From the NCBI RefSeq assembly GCF_910592395.1, contig NC_088312.1, positions 3,164,001-3,228,000 of the forward strand: a DNA stretch of 64,000 nt, read 5' to 3'. The notes beneath the pieces are model-generated. The model saw nothing but the letters and a program-made list of their open reading frames with translations, ran no database searches and was not told the DNA's origin. The stretch comes from Lineus longissimus. Taxonomy: Eukaryota > Nemertea > Pilidiophora > Heteronemertea > Lineidae. This document shows positions 12,274 to 26,426 of this stretch, piece by piece (within the stretch, counting starts at the first letter, position 1; each line of letters starts with the position of its first letter). The position numbers and the translations under genes were made by a program.

Positions 12274-14667
12274 GTATCTAACATTACGTTCCAAAATTTT
12301 CAACTCCCATTGTCGCTCGTGTTTGCCCTGAAAATCCACCCAAAAACTCCTGTGTATGAACCAGTTCGTCAGTATCCAATAGATGGTTTTCAAACACCGA
12401 AGATGGCAATGCGTTTAGTTTTCAGTCCTTAGCCAAGCAAACAGAATGTTGCCACTAGAAGAGTGCAACCAACTTCCGTAAGCTAGCAAAGCAACCATCA
12501 ACTGGAGATGGCTTCAGCATGTTTGTCCTCCTCTTGTGAGGAACAAATATTGGAAAACTTGTTGGTATCAATGTACATGTAGGTGGCAGCAAGGAATGGA
12601 GTTCTATTGGAAAGTGCATTTGGCAATTTCTCATCTGACTGTATGGGACGGGTAAATGAGCGGTAATAAACCGAACTCGAAGCTGATTGGGATTTATTAG
12701 CATTCCTTTTGATATAGATGGCAGCAAGGAGTAGAGTTGGGGCTGAAATGCTATTTGCTAATGTACGGGATGGTAAACCTGGTACCTATCGGTAATGGGC
12801 CGAACTGAAATGTCAGTTAAGGGAGATGAATTGGGAATCTTTCTGGTATAGGTGGCAACAAGATAGGGGTTGTATTGGAAAGATTGTCTGCCACTTGTTG
12901 GTACAAGACAGGTTAGCCAATAGTACCTGACAACTTGAAAACCTAAAATTTCTAATGACATGGGAAAGATTTTGGTTCAGAGGACAGGAAACAACAGAGT
13001 CAAAGAGTTCATTCTCATAAGTACTAAAGTCATGTCAATATTCTGCTTAAAGCCGTCTTCCCAAGATATCTCACTAGATAGTCCTGAGGAAAGTGGGCAA
13101 TCTTACTGGCCTAACATACTTTCTAATAAAAGCAGTCAAAGTCTTGAAGAAATCCATATCCAATGTCAGCAAGCAATGCGTGGCCAAGCCCTTCAAATAA
13201 CCATTACGTTCACCAATTTTGTCAAGTACAAGATCGTCTTGTTGAGGCACTCGGGTGTATTCCACTCCATTTCATAACTAAAGGCTTGGGCTATTACTGT
13301 TGCAATTGCTCAAGTGATGTCATGAGATATTCAAACATCCGTGTTGTGGTTGTTCACTTGCTGAGGGAAGCTTTCGAAATTAGGAGTTGATGAAAACCTG
13401 TTTTACTGTTACCCTCTTGGTACCAGGACAATCCATCGTGAAGTCTCATCAGTCATGTCTGTCCCTCTCCCCAACAACAAATCTATGGTGAAACCATTTC
13501 ATTAGTTAAAAGGCAGTTCGCAGTCCCTTGTTTAACATTCACATGAGCTAAATCCATTAGTGCATTTTTGCACTACTGGGTAGATGACCTAGAAAAACGT
13601 ACACCAGTCAATGCACTACACTAATTGCTTTCCCAGGTGAACTGCTGTTGCCTCATCATATTACACCAAGGCTTAAATGAGTCAATGCATTAGCCTCACT
13701 GATCATCGAATAGAGATTTGCAGAAGCTTTTTATATGCTGCAAATGGCCTAAAAAGTCACAGCAAAGAGGCGTGAGACAAATTCCAAGTGAATTGATCAG
13801 GCAGGCACCATGCTTCCACTTAATCTCCTGCTGTCCACATCTTTCATCAGAACAAATGCAGGAAGAGAACATGTCAGGAAGGATGCGGTTAACAAATTGA
13901 CATGGAGGGATGATGGTGTGTCTTCAGTAGCATCGGACCAACTAAGTTAAGAAGTGCTTGCTTGACAACAAAATGATGATCCCTATTCGTTGGCAAGTGC
14001 AGGGAGATGATGGTATCAAGCAGAATATGGTATAAATTGGTATTGATAACTAGAGAAAGTCATCAGCAGCATGGTCCCATCTTTGGTGAAAGTCGATTCC
14101 TTAAAGACAAATGTGAATGCTTGAGGCTTGTAAACAAGCCAGGGTCTACTGGTTGAAGGAAGGAATGCTGTGGAAAGAAACTGATATTGAAAACAGTACC
14201 ACCTCTGAATAGAGCAAATCACCAGAAATTGACACTGTGCGACAACAGACTTTTGCCTTTTCATGCTTTTATCAAATAAACAGAATGATTTGACGAGAGA
14301 CAGTAGTCAGAGAGGTAGCAGCCATTGATATTCCAGCTGCAGATCACCAGCATAATGGACCTTCTAGACACAACTGAGTCCATTTTTCATCAAATAGAAA
14401 CGACTTCACCAATAGCCGGAGAAGTAGGCACTCATTAATATTCGAGTTGCATCTTGGTACATGTTGCCAATGCCTCCGAGGCCAACTAACACCACAACTT
14501 TCTGCCCAATAGAAACAATGGAGCTAAATCATGAGATAAAGTGATGATATATTACGCAGATAACATAATCATCTACGATCCAACATGCTATTTCGCACCT
14601 TCGAAGCCTGCTAAGCATTCTGATGGCTGCCATTAGCGCTTTATAGCATGCGTTAGCTGGTGAGAAA
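12274..14667. other. 2.4-kb centre between the inverted arms
   Basis: It contains the 135-bp array at 12581-12935 and unplaced sequence after it. Frames are short: the longest (12960-13277 plus, 12455-12727 minus) overlap repeats and show no domain. I see no transposase or reverse transcriptase motif, so if the inverted repeat is a mobile element it is non-autonomous. Confidence 0.5.
12581..12935. repeat. Tandem array, about 135-bp unit, three copies
   Basis: The anchor AGGTGGCAGCAAGG or a close variant starts at 12581, 12716 and 12850 (135 and 134 apart). A second shared block (CGGTAATAAACCGAACT / CGGTAATGGGCCGAACT) is present in the first two copies, and the third is truncated. Short frames in this stretch are by-products of the array. 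Confidence 0.75.
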
Positions 14668-15086
14668 ATGAAATGGTCCAGGGACCATGTGCAAGGTCTT
14701 TGAGAACCTTGCACCCTCCAACAAAAAAAATTTTTTTTTTTTTTAATTTTTAAAATTTGGCCATGGGTGGGATTTGATCATACTCTCTTTGGTGTCTGAG
14801 CACGACACCCAACCAACTGAGCTAGCTGGCCTCACTGGCTAAAGCTGTTGAAAGATATGTCATTTATTTGAAGGATTTTCGCCTCAACTGATGGTAAAGT
14901 TTCTATTATACAATCTCACAGATCAGTCTGCTAAGATCAAGAAGCTGGTGCTTTGATCTATCTGTAGACTGGTAATCCCATTCTGACTAATGGACTTTCC
15001 ATGTCAAGCCTCAGTTAATCAACAATGGTCATAGAAGCGACCAATGGATTGCCTCAATGAGTGGCTGACCAGGGATCATCTTCACC
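14668..15086 (-). repeat. Right arm of the long inverted repeat
   Basis: Reverse-complement partner of 11859-12273. On the minus strand it reads in the same order: outer sequence, tRNA-like head, A/T run and the two hairpins. Together the arms could fold into a stem of about 415 bp, or give self-complementary RNA if transcribed through. Directly outside lies an unrelated repeat starting with CTGGCGGCCATATTGG. Confidence 0.85.
14755..14840 (-). mobile_element. tRNA-derived SINE head inside the right inverted arm
   Basis: On the minus strand the A box (complement of 14813-14824) and B box (complement of 14769-14779) match those in the left arm. This copy looks closer to a tRNA: it keeps the GGTTGGGTG run after the A box and a better anticodon stem. 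It is the same family as 12111-12185. Confidence 0.7.
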
Positions 15087-15200
15087 CTGGCGGCCATATT
15101 GGTCAATGGATTTGACTGAAAATCTATTCTGGCGGATTAACGGACGACGACGGACGCCACGGTATCGTATAAGCTCCCAAGAGGTGAGCTAAAAAAGGCT
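15087..15200 (+). repeat. Dispersed-repeat fragment with GACGACGGACGCC core
   Basis: The segment starts with a GGCGGCCATATTGG motif, continues with CGGACGACGACGGACGCC near 15141 and ends with a GTGAGCTAAAAA tail. It is GC-richer than its surroundings. I recall very similar motifs as an abundant interspersed repeat in many marine invertebrate genomes. That recollection, not a search, is the basis for the call. Confidence 0.5.
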
Positions 15201-18200
15201 AACCCGTGAGCAGATCCATTTAACATTGCAATGGACATTTGTTTGGCTTTAGTAGGAATAATTCATGCTCACCTGCTGTGTGGAACCTGCTAGGTTGAGC
15301 AAGCTGAATAACCACATACAACAATCAGATCATCGAACAGCAGGTTGAGCTTACTCTTCAATGTCTTAACATCAGATGCCTGGCATCGTTTAGACTTCAT
15401 CTAGGATACCAAAATGCTGATAAAAAATTCCTGAATAAACATGAATAGATATGAAACCAATCTAATATATGCTCACACGGAAGGCATCATACATAACGCT
15501 ATTCAAATCTCCATGATCAAAAGCCCCTTATCTCATTAGCACAGTTCTTTGCTCCTCATCAGAAATGCATTATCCTCGGATGATTTGCAGCACGCATCCT
15601 CTTAAGATTTTTCACAACCATTCTGGATTAATGTACTTAGCAATGACGGAATAAAGCGGCTTTATTAAACAGGGTTTGGGGAAGTGTTGCATTAGTTATC
15701 TTCATGTGGTGTAAGATGAGATTGCTTTTTTTCTTTTTTAAGGAGAGATACTCAATGTCGTTTTTCATCATTCCTCTGGAATCATTTCCTGATATCTTAA
15801 AGACGAGCAACAACAGCTTAAGAAGCACCAGCCCATTTTTCAATCTTTTTTAGACGGTAGAAACTGACAAATTCACCATCGTGGATGGTAAGCAAATCTG
15901 CCAGATTGCAGAAAATCTTGGAGATTCGTATAAAAGAAACAGACAGCATTACAAGAATACTATTTTGAGTTACGACAGTCTGAATTGAGGTACAGAATTT
16001 CCAGCTAGGAACGCAGCACATTGCATATTGTTGCCTGAAATGCAGCAAAACCCAACTCATGTGCCAATGACTGCAGTCTCAGGCAACCCTTCAGAACAAT
16101 ATCTGGTGAAGCCAATCCAAAGTCACTCTAGTCGTGGACACAGATAACCTTTCTTTTCAGCCAAGTAAACCTGGTTGTCTCCCTAAGGTTCAGCCTCCGG
16201 GCAAGCCAGAGCAACATGAGTTTACACAATATGATTTTACAATATGTAACATCATGATGACAACCTAATTACGGCTACCGATAACTACCGGAAGGATAAT
16301 GAGGACTGATGTCATTAGGCAGTCATGCACAAGACAGCAAGGTCATGCAGTGGGTACACACATTTTTTAATCTGCACACTGATGGCATCTTCTACAGATC
16401 ATTTTTGTCTTTAGTATAGGACAAGTCAACGTAGTTTCATGTTAGAGCCGATAATGGTCCAGGTTTTTCCATCTTCAATCCTTTTTCAATGTCTTAATGT
16501 AGTCATGACTGGTACATAGCTAACAAACAATGAGTTGGTATACTTGGTTAATCTTACAAGTCAAATAGTGGTACACTAGAGAATTGCCTCTCCAACCAGG
16601 TCAGATATCTGTTATTCTGCGCCAAGGAAGTTACTCATTGCCAAAAGGAAGACGTCTTTTTTCTCAAGGAACATAGATCGTTTTATCAAACAGTTACAAT
16701 ACACAAGACACATCTTTGCATGACAGAGGTCTCCCTGTGGTTATGAGAAGTGGAAACCCAATCAAAGGCAATCCCAGGAACCTTTTGCTGGCAAGCCTTT
16801 GCTGGAAAAAGTCTGTCCAACGCTAATTTCGTCAAAGACCTAAATCATGTAACATGAACATCAATCATCTTTTCACTGTTAGTACTCTGCCAATCAATCT
16901 AATGGGATTACGTAATGGTACACCAACTCCCTGATTCTTTCCTACTTCTTGGATGAGGGGATGGTTCAGTGTGATTGGCAATAGGTGATCAGTCGTACAG
17001 CCATTTCTGCAGTACACAATTCAAAATCAGCCTGACTGAAGGTTTTCTCTTCAAATGTCTCTTATTTCATCATTCAAAACTAAGCTTGGTTTCTTTTTTG
17101 GGAAAATAAAGTGAATTGTGTGGTCGCTCCACAATCCTCCTACATTTTTTTCCGCCTGACCCTAGGTTTAGAGAAGGATGAACCCTAGAAGCAAGTTGAT
17201 AACTTACCACTCAATGTGAAAGCACGAGAGAAGATCTAACTTACCTAAAATGAGAAAGAATGTACACTCTTTAACAAATTTGATAAACTAAAGTTATGCA
17301 ATCGATAATGAACGGATGGTAAATGGATAATCTAGTACATGACACACAACTGTAAAATGGTAAGTATGATGACAACTGAAATAGAAATTTTTCAACAGGT
17401 AATGATGGACAGACATTGAAAGAAATGTAGGCCTACCCATAGAGAAGGCTGTCAAGACCAAGGAGTACTTCACACAGAGACAGACAATCTATTCATTTGT
17501 TGAAACAACCAATTTCGACCCAATGAACAGATCGATTCCTCATGCAAGAACAGCATTATAGTCGCCATGACTATCAGCAGACCCACTTCAGACAGCCTAG
17601 AGTAGTGACCAATAGCCATCATGGCGATGTTGAGTAGCAATAAGGACTCCGTCATTTGGGGTGACCGGATGGATTCTCCAGGGTTTCATAGAGACTAAAT
17701 AACGACCATTGAGGACAGTAGTAGACAAAATAATGGTCTTATATGACACAGTCTAGTCTCCATTAGTCTGATGAATGGCCATGATGATAATGAGGAATGA
17801 TGCTATGAGTCTATCAAGTCTAAACAGTTGATACAATACTGATATGCACTTGGTTCTTTGGCCTCCCTCCCTTGAGAAGCACTAAGGACATCTTCTAAGC
17901 ATATCATCTCCATACTAAAAGCATCAGAGACATCAAAGAAACCAAAATCTGAAATTGACAAACATACAGCACCACAAAATTTCAAATCTAATCCAACATC
18001 TCTTGAATCTGATCGCTTCTAAAAACTAAATGTTATGATACTGTGTTCGACTATGATTTGTCTCATGGATTATGTCATTAAGAGCAACAGAACCCATAAA
18101 CTCATGATGTACCAAACACAGCCCCTGGCTTCAAACATGACGACATTAGCCCGAGGTCCAAACCATCTGAAGATCAATTTGAAGAAAGTCACCGATGTTG

Positions 18201-20074
18201 TTGATCTCCCTCGAGGCAGACGGATGTGCCGGAGAGTGAGTCACCAGATATCTGCATACCTAATACCTAAACAAACGACCCTGACTTCAACACTGAGTCA
18301 TCTGCGGTGTCTTGTAAGTATGGATTAGTCATCATATACAGTGGCAAGTATTATTTACAGATATAGCAGGTATTGATATGAATACAGGGAAGATACCTCC
18401 ACATTGACCATGTGTTGACAATGACTGTGGTTCCTCTGTAACAGGTAGTGTTTTATGCCAACTCTCCCCTCTGAGCATTGAACGAGCAACAGCCCAATTG
18501 ATGAATCTTCTAGTCATTTGTTCATGATAATGTTTGGATCAGTCATCAATAAACAACAGCAAAGTTTTGTACTAAGTATGTAACAGTCATTCTCATCAAA
18601 GTAATTATATCAACTTTATTCCTAATGGACAATGCCTGGATGATGTTGCCTTTATCAAATACTTGCTCGTTTCGAATCAATAAAACAACAAAAACATTTG
18701 GTCCGAGACCATCATTTCAGCCCCAAGATGAGATTAATCATGACTGACGATGAAGCAGTACAGGTTTCAGATGAATTTTTCATATTCACTGCACTTAGTG
18801 ATCATACTTACTGATTGAATAGCTATTGTAATGCAATCAATGTTCGCCATACTCACTTCACATGATAAACTAGATGAGTAAGTTAGCAACTGTTTAGAAA
18901 GATGATGAGAGGAGAGGTTGACCACAGAATTATATCTGTCACTTAGACAATTGACAAGCTTTCAACAACAAATTATAAGTTGTTGTTGATGCAATATATC
19001 AAGTGAAACATTTTTAACAGAAATTAATGTTTGCTGATGAGAAATAGAATCAAATTAGTGAGGTTGCCAATTGGGGTGTCTTGATTTCTTCCAAAAGTTC
19101 CTCATAAGATGTTAACCTTGATAAAGAACACCCTACACAAACCAGGTTAAAACCTTTTAAACCATATTTAGCTATCATATCTAATTTGGCATTCATGCCA
19201 GCTTAATGCATATTGCATTAGTGGCAGCTTCACGGCATTGAAATCATATCATCCAATTTCTGACAACAACCTGATACATTTCTTGTTCCAAATAATTGCT
19301 TTTATCATCACGATTCCTGCGGTTATGCCAGGTTGGAAGATTTTTAGAAAAGATGTGAATATCTGATTTCGTTGCTAAGCAACTCGTACTGGCAGTTTTA
19401 AAAGTAACCTCTTATAATATTATATTTCACAATGTCTGGTATTGAGAAATAGCAATATTTAAATTCACTTCTTTTAAAGTTTACCATATGAAGTGAGCAG
19501 ATTGAATAAATTCCAATGTTATAGGATTTTTTTCCGATACCACACTGAATAAATTCCAATAAGACCATTAGGAGCAGCATTTTGGTAATAGTGGCTGCAA
19601 AATCTGAAAAAAACTCCCATCGAGTCTGAAGCAAAAATGTTGGTAAAATCAATATTTGATGTTGGAAGAATGTTAGCATAATCAATGAATACCCTATTTT
19701 TGCAGCCCTTGATAATAAGACAGACTCTCCAGAGAGGACCCAAGAGGAAAATATACAATTCATAATTCTCGCACCATTAGGAACATTGTTTGATCGCAAA
19801 AAAGACAAAAAGGGTCAGAAATAGATTGATTTCTAAATGACAAACCGAAATTATTTTTTCATTTCAAGGACGATGTAACATCACAATAAAATACTGGACA
19901 CACTTGTGACCACTGACCTCAGACTCAGAGAGACATACCAATCTATCTCTGAAACCCCACAAGGGCAAGCTTGACCTATCGAACATACTGGAAGCCACAG
20001 ACCGTTGATATTGTCTTTCTTGAGGCTCAAAGGATGGTAGAAAGACCTCATGTTCACCTCAGGATAAAGTATGA
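15201..20074. other. Stretch with no recognisable gene
   Basis: Only short chance frames on both strands, for example 15818-16060 minus, 18035-18328 plus and 19398-19808 minus. None has recognisable domains or a credible exon context. No clear array was detected by eye. Confidence 0.45.
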
Positions 20075-20079
20075 CATTA

Positions 20080-20162
20080 GGCTCAGTTGGGATTTCAACT
20101 CAGAGATGTAAAACGCCAAAACATGCAAATTCTAACCAGGTCCTTGCCACTTGACCAGCCAT
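20080..20162 (-). mobile_element. tRNA-derived SINE fragment, Leu/Ser-like head
   Basis: On the minus strand GGTCAAGTGGCAAGG (an A box of the long-arm tRNA type, within about 20142-20156) is followed about 45 bases later by a B box GTTGAAATCCC (complement of 20089-20099). The wider box spacing fits a tRNA-Leu/Ser-type ancestor, unlike the SINE heads at 12.1 and 14.8 kb. Confidence 0.55.
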
Positions 20163-20799
20163 GGCATACTCAGTTCTGATTAAAATAAAGCTGACATGAA
20201 TAAAACTCAGTAATCCTTGTCGGTTTTTGGATGCTTGCGCCAGGCTTCACTACAGTAATCATTCATGTGGCTGTCTACAGATACAAAATCTAGAAATTTC
20301 GCTCTAATTATTGCCGATCATGGCCTTGTTAAGTCCTCAAAGTCCTCAGTATTCATATTTTGCCTGATACACGTTTTGATCCAGCAGTCATTAATAAATT
20401 TCTCAAGTGCATGGATACCACATGCACGAGACACAACCTCGTCATTATCACCATGGATGTCCTGCAGCTTATGACCTTTCAAAGCACACCACGAGCAAGC
20501 AAACCACTTGGGGCTAATTCCATATAAAAATCCTATTCCGCGAGAGATACCCCCTAATTCGAATTATCGTTACAAGTAATACTGGAGATGTAAGAAAATG
20601 TTATTAATCAGACGAGAAGATTCCATGCCGCTAATGACATGGAGAGATCTGCCACGCCGCTGAGCGAGAAATTGTAACTGATACAGCGAGGTGACTGTCA
20701 CAAGTATCTTGAGCTGCGTCCTGTGTCGGTCTTCAATGTGGTTCACTTTAGCTGGAGATTATCATGAGCTAACCCTTATGCCCTACCAACGATTCATTA

Positions 20800-20872
20800 C
20801 ATAGTGGCAGAATGTTGAAGTTAACATTACACCCTGTAACGACTGTGGTTACAAGTTCAAATCCTCAGCCAT
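20800..20872 (+). mobile_element. tRNA-derived SINE fragment
   Basis: TAGTGGCAGAATG (A-box-like, near 20802) is followed by a B box AGTTCAAATCC at 20854-20864 and a TCAGCC end. There is no complete tRNA cloverleaf. The A box is degenerate, so this is a diverged copy. Confidence 0.5.
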
Positions 20873-23800
20873 ATGGTAGACAGTGCAAACCTTATAGTGA
20901 AGGCTTCCTCTCAGGCCAGAGGATTGTCCTCAGAGCTGAGAGTATCAGGAAGCTTAATTTTCAACACATTATTTGAAATAGATGAACACCTGAGACACCC
21001 GAAACTGACACACAGGAACCCTGGTTTCTCAGCTTCAATGATTAAATGAATATCACCACAGCTTTGAGAACCACCTGGTACCATACCACCAACCCAGAAT
21101 CAACAGTCCAGGTCTGCTCAGAGCAAACACCTAATTGATATTTCATTTTAGTCATCAATCCTACCTTCGCTGACCAATGGCATTTCATTGATTTTACTTC
21201 ACCGGCGACAAGCGTATCGTGATGGTTGTGGCGCCAAGGGGATATATGCCACTCTAACGTATTCAAGTTCAAGATGTGGTAGATGAGTGGACTGGGCACT
21301 TGAGCTGTGGGTCTTAATTAGCTTTCAGCAAGTGGAGCAAGACATCAAGGGATACTTCAAGAGATATGAGACTTTAAAACTACATTTGCCATGGCAAACC
21401 ATAGTCCCACGTGGGATTGGTTCTATCATGTCTATCCCAGGATCTGTGCCCCAAATCAAATGTTCCTTGAGTTCTGCCTGACCCTGTTTCTACAATGTTC
21501 TATGTAGTCCAGTGGAAGGGAAAGTTACTTCTCATATATCTTATTCAAGGTACTTTTAGACAGCCTGACCAGACAGCTAGCCCCAACCCCACTCACAACC
21601 TCACCCAGCAAGCGGGACCCATAGAACCTGGGAAGCACAGGACCTGAGATCCAGGGTACATAGAACCCAGGAAACACAACACAGAACTCATAGTGATGAC
21701 CGCACTTTCAAGGAATATTGAGACAATCAAACAAGGTTATAATGACTCTCTAAAGATACTTCACCAAATTCAGACCTACTTTTTACTTCTTCTAGGAAAA
21801 TGATATGAATTTTTCATCAAAAGGTTTCTGCCAAGTAATGATTAACCACAACCGAGACCGATTTGATCACAATCGACGGTCCCATGGATCACAGATCAAT
21901 CATGTTTCTGCGACAGATTCATCAAGGGGTTCAATTCCGTCTAATTGTGTTTGGACGCAGAGACAATCGAATGTTGGTCTGATTTAATACAAGTGGCCAG
22001 GGACCAGATACCAATATCGTGTTTTGACAGTGTATAAAGTAGCATGGATAAGAATAGAAATAGTTTCTATGGTGACTGAATGAGTTTTAAATGATTATGG
22101 GGAAAGGAAATGCATATTATTTGCTTACACAACTTTGATCGATGGATATAGAAACAGGCAAGTGGTTAATGTACTTGCTCAAATATTTTCTCTGTTACAC
22201 GAAGAAAGAAAGACTGAGCATGAGGCCTTGCTTGATCTAGGTCAACCTAGCAGGTAACACTTTGGAGGGAGCTACCAGCATAACCTCAGCTATGAGGTGC
22301 TGGTTGTCACTAGGGTTTGCATGTTTTTTCAACTGATGTAAGCAAAAAGAAAGATAGTACACAGCCCGCTTAAGGACCGACACTTCTTTCAACTCGAAAT
22401 GATGTCATGAGTGGGGCACCTGCTTACATTGGAGACTAGTCACCCCCCATCGCTTACATCACTTGACAAAACCATCATACCCCAGTGACAGTCAGCGCCC
22501 CCTAGCAGGATCTTGATAACCCATTACATCAGCATTGCCATTTACACTGTCGAATGTCAAAGTACTCAGGCATCCTCCCAGAGTTGTAATAGAACTGGAT
22601 TAAAACAAATGTGAGCTATCTATCTGGATTACGTACACACACATGACACGTTTGAATCAAATATCAGTACAATAAAACACCCCTGGGTTTACAAACCATT
22701 ATCTAATTATTTCTATGTTTACAAATGAGAAGAATATTTACTGTTGAAATATCATCAATGTTGTAATGATATTGGACAGGCAAATAAAGAACTGCACAAA
22801 ACACCAGGGATAATTCCCTAAATGGGAGATGACATTAATACCAATGACAAATTTTTCATAACATTGGATTTCCTCTTTAAACTTTCAATGGCACACATCC
22901 ACGAGTAGAATAGAGTTGACTTCCTTAAATCTAAACAGTCATCTCTTCTTTTGGTGAAGTGATGAGATTCCCATCATTAAATGCAGCTTTACCATTGGAT
23001 AATGGATGAGCCCAGGACCACAGGCACCACACCAGATTGGTCATGAGGATATCAGGGATGGCAGTCTGTTGATTACTTTGGTCATGATTGCTGCTAAATT
23101 CTGTTATAGCTAGCATTTCCTGTAGCAAAGAATGGACATTTCATCACCATACATCCATGCAGCACTCTCCAACAACCCTCATCAGCCAGTAATAAGCATC
23201 AACATCAACAATGACTTCATTGGGGACTTCATCAGTAACAAACAAAACTATATTACAGTATAAATGCCACAAATGCTTGCTGTGACAATGCACTTTAGAA
23301 AGGCACCTCATAGATTTAAAACCTGTGATTGCCAACAATGGGTTCACTGGATACTGGTAAAGTTGATAGCTTGCCATCAACAGAGTAATGATATTCGCGT
23401 TTACTTGACTCGCTGCAATCTACACTAGAAGTCAATGCAAGTGGTCTCCATTGTCAGCAAGTGTTCTTCACGTCAACATCAATTGAATAAGCCAGTCAAA
23501 CAATATCATCTGCTTCTCATTGGTACAACAGTGGTAATATTGAATAGCAGTGAAGAATGAAAGGAACTTTGCTGGCTGTCTTTTGTTATCTAGCTCCCAT
23601 TTCGTGCCACACTAAAGGCTGGTCCCCATATTCACATCTTAGAGTGTTTTATGCCCGTGGGTTCTCACTTCGTGTGCTGCGCAGCATAAAATAACAAGAG
23701 CCCTAGGCAAGAAATGTTCTCTTAAATGTTAATGGGGGAGCAGCCTGTAAAGGGTGTTTCTGCCCTCATCATAATGGCCACAAAAAACATAGTAACATGA

Positions 23801-25484
23801 TAATAATTTGGTCTGAGCCGCCCAAGGAAGTACAAAGACTATGTAATCAGTTATAGAGGTAAGCTTGTCAGTCTGTTGGTAACTACATTGGCTGGTTACT
23901 AGGCAACTAAAACAGAAACTATCACAACTCTCACTAATGGTTACACGATTCAGGGCTTTCAAAGGACGATTCTGCCAAAGACCATTATGGTTAGCATCAT
24001 CTTTTGTGGATAATTGCAACACCTCAGAGTCTTCCTTAGGCTGTGCACCCAGGCTTGTAGAACGAAGTAATTGTATACAACTATATTTTGTGATCGCAAT
24101 CTGATTGCCACTTTCCAGTGCGATTTTGGGGGATGAAAATGATAAAGGATTGGTTAATGGAAGACAACTTCATTCAAAAACGGTATTTCAGCAACTGCGA
24201 ATGAAAAATCTTTGCTGTGAGACGAGGACCGATTCTATCATTATTTTGCTTCAAAACCCATCAAACAAGAGGGTACACGACAAAGCCAAAGGAATTCTCT
24301 CCATGGACAGGTAACCAGATGACCTTTCTTGTGTTGCTGATGAAAAACTCCCCATTGTCCAGGAGAGAGTTATCTAGCATGTCCCATCTTAATGCCCCAA
24401 CGAAAATCGGTCATGCTTTGCCAAGTGAATGCCAATCCATCACCAGTCGATAGACCTAAAATCACAGACGGATCGATGTCTAAGATGAGCAGTCTGGTAA
24501 ATGGTAAAAGCATGTAGCCTTCTCGCCAAAATACTTCAAGATCACCTAGTTTCTAAAACATTCAGTATCACATTGGCTAGATCTTAAAGGAAGAAGGAAT
24601 GAAGGAAGTCACAGAGACTGACCAGGAAATTGCAACAATTGGACATCAATGACCTGAAAATAGAGATAACAGTAATAACATGCAATAATTTAAACCATCA
24701 CCATGTCATGGCCCTCCAGTCTGCAGTGCATACCACAGATCAGATTCCACGCCCAATATATAAAGGTCTCCCAGGAAATGATTTCATCTTCCCCAGACAT
24801 CTGATAATAACTTAGGAGATTTCCTACGCACTGCCTCCTTGTGACCTTGCTCAGTTCATTAAAGGAATTGATCTAGTGAGGATGTCTCAGACTGAAGACT
24901 GCACCACTGTCATGTCTTAGGCGGTGAGAGGCAGGCTTGTACAGGGTGGCTCAGAATGAAGAGACTCATTTTCTTTCCATATGATCGTGTTTTTCTGGGT
25001 GATGAAATCTGACTATTTGACCAACCGAGACGATTAGATTGGTCCTCCCTTAAATTACAGTGATCAAATAGGAATCTGAATCACCAAAGTCCTACGGGGG
25101 CCAAAAATCATTTTGCCCCCTCCATGAAAAACATTCGGGTAGAATCAGACCTTGACTAAAATGGGGAGAATTCCCTTAACAGTAAAAAGAACGCTTGAGT
25201 TTTTAAGGGTGAACATCTCCAACTCCATTCCTTCACTCTGTTTATCTTGAGAGTAATTAATGACTCTGTATATAGCTAATCAATGTCCACTGAGCTATAT
25301 ACACCTCATCTCGGGAGCTAATGCCTAATCACAAGTTCACATGTTTACAAAAGCTACTAATATTTACTGGAATAGACGGCTAATTCAGGCTTGAGGACAA
25401 AATCCGATCAAAAATATGCAAGCTGCGCAGACTAAATAGACTGAATATATTTCTGGAGTACCGTGTATTTTTTAGTAATATAAT
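20873..25484. other. Stretch without a recognisable gene; one minor duplication
   Basis: The only structures seen are the short duplication at 21613-21690 and an inverted decamer (TGATGTAAGC near 22335 and its complement near 22452). Frames are short and lack motifs. Confidence 0.45.
21613..21690. repeat. Tandem duplication, about 39-bp unit
   Basis: CATAGAACCTGGGAA at 21620 recurs as CATAGAACCCAGGAA at 21659, with similar flanks, giving two degenerate units. Confidence 0.5.
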
Positions 25485-25585
25485 CACAACCAGTTGGTTC
25501 AGAGGCTGTACTTAGCTTATCCATGCTAACGGAGAAGGCATAGTTTTAAACCTATGGTGCCACAGGTACAAGTCCTGTAAACTCT
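25485..25585 (+). mobile_element. Possible tRNA-derived SINE fragment
   Basis: CAGTTGGTTCAGAGG (A-box-like, from 25491) is followed by GGTACAAGTCC (B-box-like, 25565-25575). Both boxes carry mismatches to consensus, so this is a weaker call than the other SINE heads. Confidence 0.4.
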
Positions 25586-26426
25586 GTCCTTCATTTCTGT
25601 GGGTGTATTTGTTGAGAAAACACAATTTTTTTATCATAGTTCCCTTAATTCCAGCTAATGGATACATTTTTCAGAGATAAAACCATTAAGTTGAGACATT
25701 TTCTCGAGTTTGTGTTTGTGTTTGTAACCCTGCGCAGAAATGATTAAAATATCACAGGCTTCACAGTATAGACAAAAAAACGTTGCGAAAAGCATTTTGC
25801 TGGTGGTTTTACTGAAAATCTTTCTCCATGTCCATTCCTCAGCTAAAGTAACATTTCAAGCCATTTAAACCCAACACACTTGCTTTTTTCTCATCCCAGC
25901 CGCAGCTGAAATTGACACACTCTATTATGGATAATTACTGAAATGCCATCTTTCTAATCAACGCAGGTGTTGGTGACTTAATAAGGGTTGTAGGAGACGT
26001 GAAATTGTCATTGAAATGGAACTTAATCTTACTGTAATTGGATTTTCTAAAGACGTTTCGTTTCGCCTTGTCAGTCTATCTCAAAAGACTCGCAATGATA
26101 AGCAGTCAGCACATTCAATTTACTTCAACATGTTCTTAATTGCTTTATTTAAATGTAATTACGAGACTTTGATTGATATTGGTGATTTTTTTAACAGATA
26201 CTTTAGTTTGTTTGATGACTTTTGAAAGCATTGAACGAGACGAGTTGTGCTTTCAAACCTAATGATGATGGTGACATTGGATTACTATCGTGCTGTCCAC
26301 AAGACCTAGTTGCAATGCTATACTCTACAAATTTGTCTTAAGGCGTCTTCTCAAGTTGTAAACCAGGCCTTAATAACCCCAAGAAAAAGAGTGCAAATCC
26401 TTAGCAAGGACCACAGCACAACTGAT

